DNA from: JAJZQD01 sp021847735
GTDB lineage: Bacteria; Bacillota; Thermincolia; Thermincolales; UBA2595
Direction: 5' to 3'
NCBI GenBank assembly: GCA_027324025.1
Contig: DAHVYW010000026.1
Coordinates: 1 to 10,461 of the forward strand
Length of the DNA stretch: 10,461 bases
Shown piece after piece: positions 7,154 to 10,461 of this stretch (position 1 is the first letter of the stretch; every line of letters starts with the position of its first letter). The notes beneath the pieces were generated by a model. That model searched no databases, was not told the origin of the DNA, and saw only the letters and a program-made list of their open reading frames with translations. A program made the position numbers and the translations under genes.

Positions 7154-7460
7154 TCTTAGGTTTTCACATTTTTCAAAACGAGCCGTCTGGACAATATGAA
7201 CATTTATGCATAAAACTGGTAGGGCAAGGGCGGCCTTAATAAGTCTGTATGTTTTTTGCTTATTGTGGCCCTTGGTATCCACTTGCACTCCGGTGGCAAA
7301 CCTCCCATGTCTCACAGGGTCGTTGCCCTCAATTCCTTCGTTCTGCCTGTCCAGAGGTGGATTGTCAGTCATGCTGCGAGACTGGGTCGTTGCCCTTACG
7401 GAATACATTTAATCTGACTAATCCCGGCTCGTTTTGTCAATGTGCAAAACCAAATCTTAG
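7154..7460. repeat. Long inverted repeat pair flanked by TCTTAG direct repeats
   Basis: The left arm GGTTTTCACAT...CAAAACGAGCCG (7159-7185) is matched in reverse complement by 7425-7451, with CAAAACGAGCCG (7174-7185) against CGGCTCGTTTTG (7425-7436) perfect over 12 bp. The outer parts (GGTTTT, CACATT) match with small gaps. TCTTAG occurs at 7154-7159 and at 7455-7460, just outside the arms. The arms enclose about 240 bp of structured non-coding DNA. This could be a miniature element with a target duplication, or IS1111-like subterminal repeats of the IS110 element. The frames on either strand inside it look like chance. Confidence 0.65.
7174..7436 (-). ncRNA. Candidate IS110-type bridge/seek RNA locus downstream of the transposase
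   Basis: IS110-family transposases are known to use a structured guide RNA encoded in the non-coding end of the element: upstream of the gene in the IS110 group, downstream in the IS1111 group. This gene-free stretch follows the transposase stop by about 40 nt. It has several paired segments: 7414-7424 with 7359-7368 (10 bp, one bulged base); 7268-7273 with 7226-7231 (6 bp); and inside the latter 7259-7264 with 7238-7243 (6 bp), closing a 15-nt loop (7244-7258) that could be a guide loop. The 13-bp motif GGGTCGTTGCCCT occurs twice (7317-7329 and 7384-7396), consistent with two related loops. Ends, promoter and guide sequences cannot be fixed because the left end of the element is outside the window. 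Confidence 0.45.
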
Positions 7461-7474
7461 TTAAAAAGCTTTAT

Positions 7475-8511
7475 TTAAGCGGCTTCCTGCAATACTGGCC
7501 TTCTTATGTCACTCAGCATCTTCTGAGGGTCATATGCTGTCCTTTTTGTCAATAATGCGTAAAATATCCTGATAAGTTTACAACAGAGCAGTATCAACGA
7601 CTGCTTCTTTTTTAGCGGGTTTTGTTCTCGGGTTGTGTAGTACCTATGTAGTTCACGGAACTCGGCATTATTGGCTATCAGTGGCATTATGCCTTGAAAC
7701 AGCATGGCTCGTAGCCGTTTTCGCCCTCGTTTGCTGATTGTCGTCTTGCCTTTGTGCTTGCCGGAACTGTTCTCTATCAAATTTAAACCCGCAAACTTCT
7801 GTATCTGCTTTGGATGCTCAAATCTGGTGATGTCACCAACTTCTGCGATGAAACCTGCTATGGCAACAAGGCCAATGCCTTTTATCTTAAGTATTTCATC
7901 TATACCGGGTATCTGAAACGCAAGTTGTTCAATAATGGCTACTGTCCGTTCATACTGCCGCATTCTCATTTCGTAGTCCTCAATCAATGTCATCAGGTCG
8001 TTTTCGGCGGCTAATAAGCCATTCCTTACACCAACCGATGTCTTTGCAGCCTCAGTTAGTTCAATCGCCCGTCTTCTGCCTACTCCCCGTAACTTATCAT
8101 CTCGCCAGCGGGCCACAATGCCGTCGACTCCCTTTTCAAGCACCTTTGTCGGTAGCGGGAATTCCTTTAATACAATCAGGGCCGATTTGCTTTCCCATTT
8201 GCCAAACACTTTGTTAAACTCGGGGAAGTATATGCTTATCCACCGTTTCATCCTGTTACGGATAATGTTTAATTGTTTCACTATATTCCACCTGGTCTCC
8301 ATGGCCGTCCTCAACTCGGCGTATATGCCTTCCGGTATGTACGGTATCATGTATCTGCCGTCTTTTACCAGCATTGCAATTGTCTTCGGGTCCTTTCGGT
8401 CATTCTTTGTAGGGTTGTTGTCATCGAGTTCCTTGCTCCGCTTGACATGAAACGGATTCACCAGTACAATCTTTTTGCCACGATCTGTACAATTCTGAGC
8501 AAGGTTGAACC
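7475..8511 (-). CDS. IS110-family transposase, 3' exon (5' exon separated by group II intron)
   Basis: DEDD-type transposase/recombinase that, with a guide RNA, inserts and excises its element. The visible part has the end of the RuvC-like domain, with the TKNDRKD motif whose Asp residues belong to the metal site, a helical linker, and the C-terminal Transposase_20 domain (IPGIDEILKIKGIG, then GLNLIENSSGKHKGK with the conserved catalytic Ser). The first catalytic residues and the usual DVSK-type N-terminus are absent. The frame is open from a GTG at 8524, but its first codons are intron sequence. The exon starts at 8511 with GG, which would complete a codon split by the intron; TGG would give the Trp expected of the conserved TGHYW-like motif. 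Functional only if the intron splices and the 5' exon is intact. Confidence 0.85.
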
Positions 8512-8602
8512 GTAGGCTAAGCACACAACGCCTTACCAGTAGTGGCAGGTTTTCGTGTGCTCGCCCCCGAACCGTACGTGCACCTCTCGATGCATACGGC
8601 TC
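8512..8602 (-). ncRNA. Group II intron domains V and VI with 3' splice site
   Basis: Domain V is exactly 34 nt (8602-8569). It starts GAGCCGTATG with the catalytic AGC triad, has a GAGA tetraloop, and returns with CACGTACGGTTC. Domain VI runs from about 8565 to 8515. GGC (8565-8563) pairs with GCC (8517-8515). The A at 8518 is then unpaired, and the stem continues with GAGCACACGA against TTGTGTGCTT. This leaves a single bulged A in the right place for lariat formation. The intron ends in TAC at 8512. Confidence 0.9.
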
Positions 8603-8612
8603 TCCATTTGTG

Positions 8613-10406
8613 TTAGTTTAAAAGTCCTTTATGCAACTTATCATGACATACCGGACAGAGAACAAGTGTCTTGCGGTTTAGCTGAAGCATTTTTCGTTCC
8701 CATGCCGTAACGCCTGATAATTCAGACAGTTTTCTGACCTGATGAGTGCTGACATTAGAGTCGGCATTCCCACACCATTCGCATTGGTGACTGAGTAACC
8801 GGCTCGTCAGTTCCTTGGACTGATGTTTCGCAGATTTACTCTTAATTATGGGTTGTTTCCTAAAACCGTAGTCATATAGATAGATGGTTTTAGGCTTGCC
8901 ATTGGCTGAGAAGTTGATTCGAAATCGTCCATCATGGAAGTATTTCTGCATAATTTTTCGAACACTGCAATTGTGTTTCCCAGCGAGTGTTTTTAACAGG
9001 CTGTATTTCATGATGTAGTAGTAATCGTTTAGCACAGATACGTTGTCAGCAATCTTGTAGTACTGATAGAGACCTTGGATTTCCCAGTTGTATATCCTGA
9101 CGATTTCATGGTCGGGAAAATGCAGCAGGTCGGGTCTTGCGCAAGGTTCCCACATTTCGGATATCCCTTTCCGGTTGCCGATTTTTAGCGCATTATACAA
9201 TTTCAGCTTTTTTAGCCAGGCATCCTGTGGAAGATAGAGTTTCACCTTTCCGTTATGCCTGTCAGAGAGCTTGCCAAGTCTATCTTTGGAAGGTGTACCT
9301 TTTCTACCTATGGTAATGTCGTATCCAAGGAACTGTGCTTTATCCTTGCCGTGGGTAATTAATGTTTTCTCCTGTGACAGTTCTAAATGGAGTTGTTCAG
9401 ATAGATAACCACTGATTTTATTTTTGACTTGTTCTGCGTCCTGTTTGCTACCGATGATGCCGATGATAAAATCATCTGCATATCTCTGGTATAAGATTCT
9501 TTTATAAAAGGAATCCATGGGGTCTGAGCAGGACATAGAAACACGGATGTTACGGAGTTGTTTAAGACTGCGTATCATATCCGCTTTTTCCTTGGAGGAA
9601 TCAGGAAGTTTCGAGATTGTTTTTCGGAGGTTTTGTTCCTTATTCTGGATACGGTTATATTCAGGAGACCGGCTACGCTTTTCATTGCGGTCAAAGGCGT
9701 TTTTGAATTCAGCCATGTACTGGTCAAATTCATTCAGATACACGTTTGCCAAAATCGGACTGACGATTGAACCCTGATGGAGCCCTTTATTTGGCTTAAT
9801 GTGGATACCCTTTTCTACGTATCCAGCCCTAAGGAACTTCCAGATAAGGCTGATGAAGTATTCATCTTTAATCCTGCGCCTTAGGATGGAAATCAGGATA
9901 TGATGGTCGATGTTGTCAAAGAAGCCCTTAATGTCCCCTTCGACAAACCATTTGACACCCGTAAGGTTTATTTTGATTTGGCTGAGTGCTGTATGACAAC
10001 TTCTGTTTGCTCTGAATCCATGGGATGTCTCTGTAAAGGTATCTTCATAGATACTTTCAAGGAGCATTTTGATAACCTGTTGTATAAGCTTATCGTTGCT
10101 GGATGGTACACCTAACGGTCTTAGTTTTCCATTTTTCTTGGGAATATAGGTGCGTCTTGCAGGTTTCGGTTGATATGAGTGGTCTTTCAGACTGCTTATG
10201 ATATTCTGAATCCTTCCCAGACTCATACCGTCAAAGGTCTGTCCGTCAATGCCTTTACTCATGTTACCAGGCTTCGAATAGGTCTGCTGATACGCCCGTA
10301 GATAGAGTGAAGGATTATATAGGTTTCTATATAACCTTTTATACTGATAGTTTGGCGTAGTTGCATGGGATTTTAAATTTTCCAATACAGTTTCGGGATT
10401 TCTCAC
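8613..10406 (-). CDS. ltrA: Group II intron-encoded reverse transcriptase/maturase with HNH endonuclease
   Basis: Multifunctional protein that helps the intron fold and splice, then drives retrohoming by target-primed reverse transcription. The N-terminal RT domain (about 20-360) has the GLHQGSIVSPILANVYLNEFD region (208-228) and the YADD active site (309-312). A thumb/maturase X domain follows (about 390-520). The C-terminal HNH zinc endonuclease has paired ligands C542/C545 and C584/C587 plus H555, H588 and H592. The 597-aa length is full for the family, with no frameshift. The start is GTG at 10406; an ATG 14 nt upstream is out of frame and soon stops. The sequence style resembles chloroplast-like (CL) intron RTs common in clostridia, but I could not verify the class. 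It ends 11 nt before domain V, as usual for a domain IV ORF. Confidence 0.95.
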   Translation of the reverse strand: MRNPETVLENLKSHATTPNYQYKRLYRNLYNPSLYLRAYQQTYSKPGNMSKGIDGQTFDGMSLGRIQNIISSLKDHSYQPKPARRTYIPKKNGKLRPLGVPSSNDKLIQQVIKMLLESIYEDTFTETSHGFRANRSCHTALSQIKINLTGVKWFVEGDIKGFFDNIDHHILISILRRRIKDEYFISLIWKFLRAGYVEKGIHIKPNKGLHQGSIVSPILANVYLNEFDQYMAEFKNAFDRNEKRSRSPEYNRIQNKEQNLRKTISKLPDSSKEKADMIRSLKQLRNIRVSMSCSDPMDSFYKRILYQRYADDFIIGIIGSKQDAEQVKNKISGYLSEQLHLELSQEKTLITHGKDKAQFLGYDITIGRKGTPSKDRLGKLSDRHNGKVKLYLPQDAWLKKLKLYNALKIGNRKGISEMWEPCARPDLLHFPDHEIVRIYNWEIQGLYQYYKIADNVSVLNDYYYIMKYSLLKTLAGKHNCSVRKIMQKYFHDGRFRINFSANGKPKTIYLYDYGFRKQPIIKSKSAKHQSKELTSRLLSHQCEWCGNADSNVSTHQVRKLSELSGVTAWERKMLQLNRKTLVLCPVCHDKLHKGLLN

Positions 10407-10430
10407 GATGCCTCACGCATCCTTCCTTCG
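10407..10430 (-). promoter_or_regulatory. Hairpin and ribosome binding site at the intron ORF start (domain IVa-like)
   Basis: On the minus strand GATGC (10421-10417) pairs with GCATC (10411-10407) around GTGAG, directly next to the GTG start. A GAGG lies across the loop and second arm, 4 nt before GTG, and AAGGAAGG lies upstream of the hairpin. In the lactococcal Ll.LtrB intron a similar domain IVa stem holds the ribosome binding site and start, is bound by the maturase, and represses translation. The same role here is inference. Confidence 0.5.
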
Positions 10431-10461
10431 TGTTTTGGAAATCACAAACTGTTCCCCTTCG

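Larger units (their letters stand above)
7159..10461 (-). mobile_element. IS110-family insertion sequence interrupted by a group II intron (left end outside window)
   Basis: The minus strand carries the 3' exon of an IS110-family transposase, non-coding DNA beyond its stop, and a group II intron inserted in the transposase gene. The right boundary of the IS is not certain: it must lie between the helicase terminator (7078) and the non-coding structures starting near 7159, and I set it at the inverted repeat. The transposase 5' exon and the IS left end should follow the intron's 5' end beyond the window. Confidence 0.65.
8512..10461 (-). mobile_element. Group II intron, 3' part (5' end outside window)
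   Basis: Self-splicing retroelement on the minus strand. It is identified by domains V and VI at its 3' end and by an intron-encoded RT/maturase in domain IV. The 3' splice site is placed after TAC (8514-8512), matching the YAY consensus, with the branch-point A at 8518 being the seventh base from the end. Domains I-III, which come before the ORF and usually span about 500-600 nt, are beyond position 10461. The host is the IS110 transposase gene, read in the same direction, so splicing could restore the message. Confidence 0.9.

Noticed and set aside
7121..7412. Small open frames on both strands in the non-coding stretch downstream of the transposase
   Set aside because: They overlap each other and the inverted repeats, have no family features, and the region is better explained as structured non-coding DNA.
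8512..8524. GTG at 8524 as the real start of the transposase
   Set aside because: These codons are the last bases of the group II intron (domain VI and 3' splice site), so the frame is open there only by chance.

Overview
The window looks like a low-to-mid GC Gram-positive chromosome, most likely a clostridial member of the Bacillota (Peptococcaceae/Desulfotomaculum-like). Reasons are strong GGAGG-type ribosome binding sites, frequent GTG/TTG starts, extended -10 promoters, and the gene families present. The taxonomic call is inference; no rRNA or other marker lies here.

Left part (1-1800): a cluster of small hairpins, then a minus-strand cardiolipin synthase with its own terminator. Upstream of it is a roughly 100-bp block of three near-perfect hairpins that looks like an IS200/IS605-type end or palindrome-rich miniature element. 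It fills the divergent intergenic region.

Middle (1890-7080), all plus strand: (i) a two-gene operon with ATGA overlap, made of a small single-pass membrane protein of unknown function and a short FtsH-like AAA+ zinc metalloprotease that lacks the usual extracytoplasmic domain, ending in a hairpin that contains the stop codon; (ii) a monocistronic-looking cinA (MoCF-type domain plus NMN deamidase domain); (iii) a DEAD-box RNA helicase with a C-terminal DbpA-like RNA-binding domain, driven by an extended -10 promoter and closed by a clear rho-independent terminator.

Right part (7080-10461), all minus strand: a nested mobile element. An IS110-family transposase gene is interrupted by a group II intron. 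The intron's 3' end is visible in detail: a 34-nt domain V, a domain VI with bulged branch-point A, and a YAC 3' splice site. Splicing there would place a GG at the exon start and could complete a Trp codon of the transposase. The intron encodes a 597-aa reverse transcriptase/maturase with an HNH endonuclease, and its 5' half and the transposase 5' exon lie beyond the window. Downstream of the transposase is a 300-bp non-coding, highly structured stretch bounded by an inverted repeat of about 26 bp. It is a candidate bridge (seek) RNA locus for the IS110 element, or alternatively a nested miniature element.

The most interesting items are the intron-in-IS110 arrangement, the candidate bridge RNA with a duplicated 13-bp motif, and the apparently split FtsH-like protease operon.
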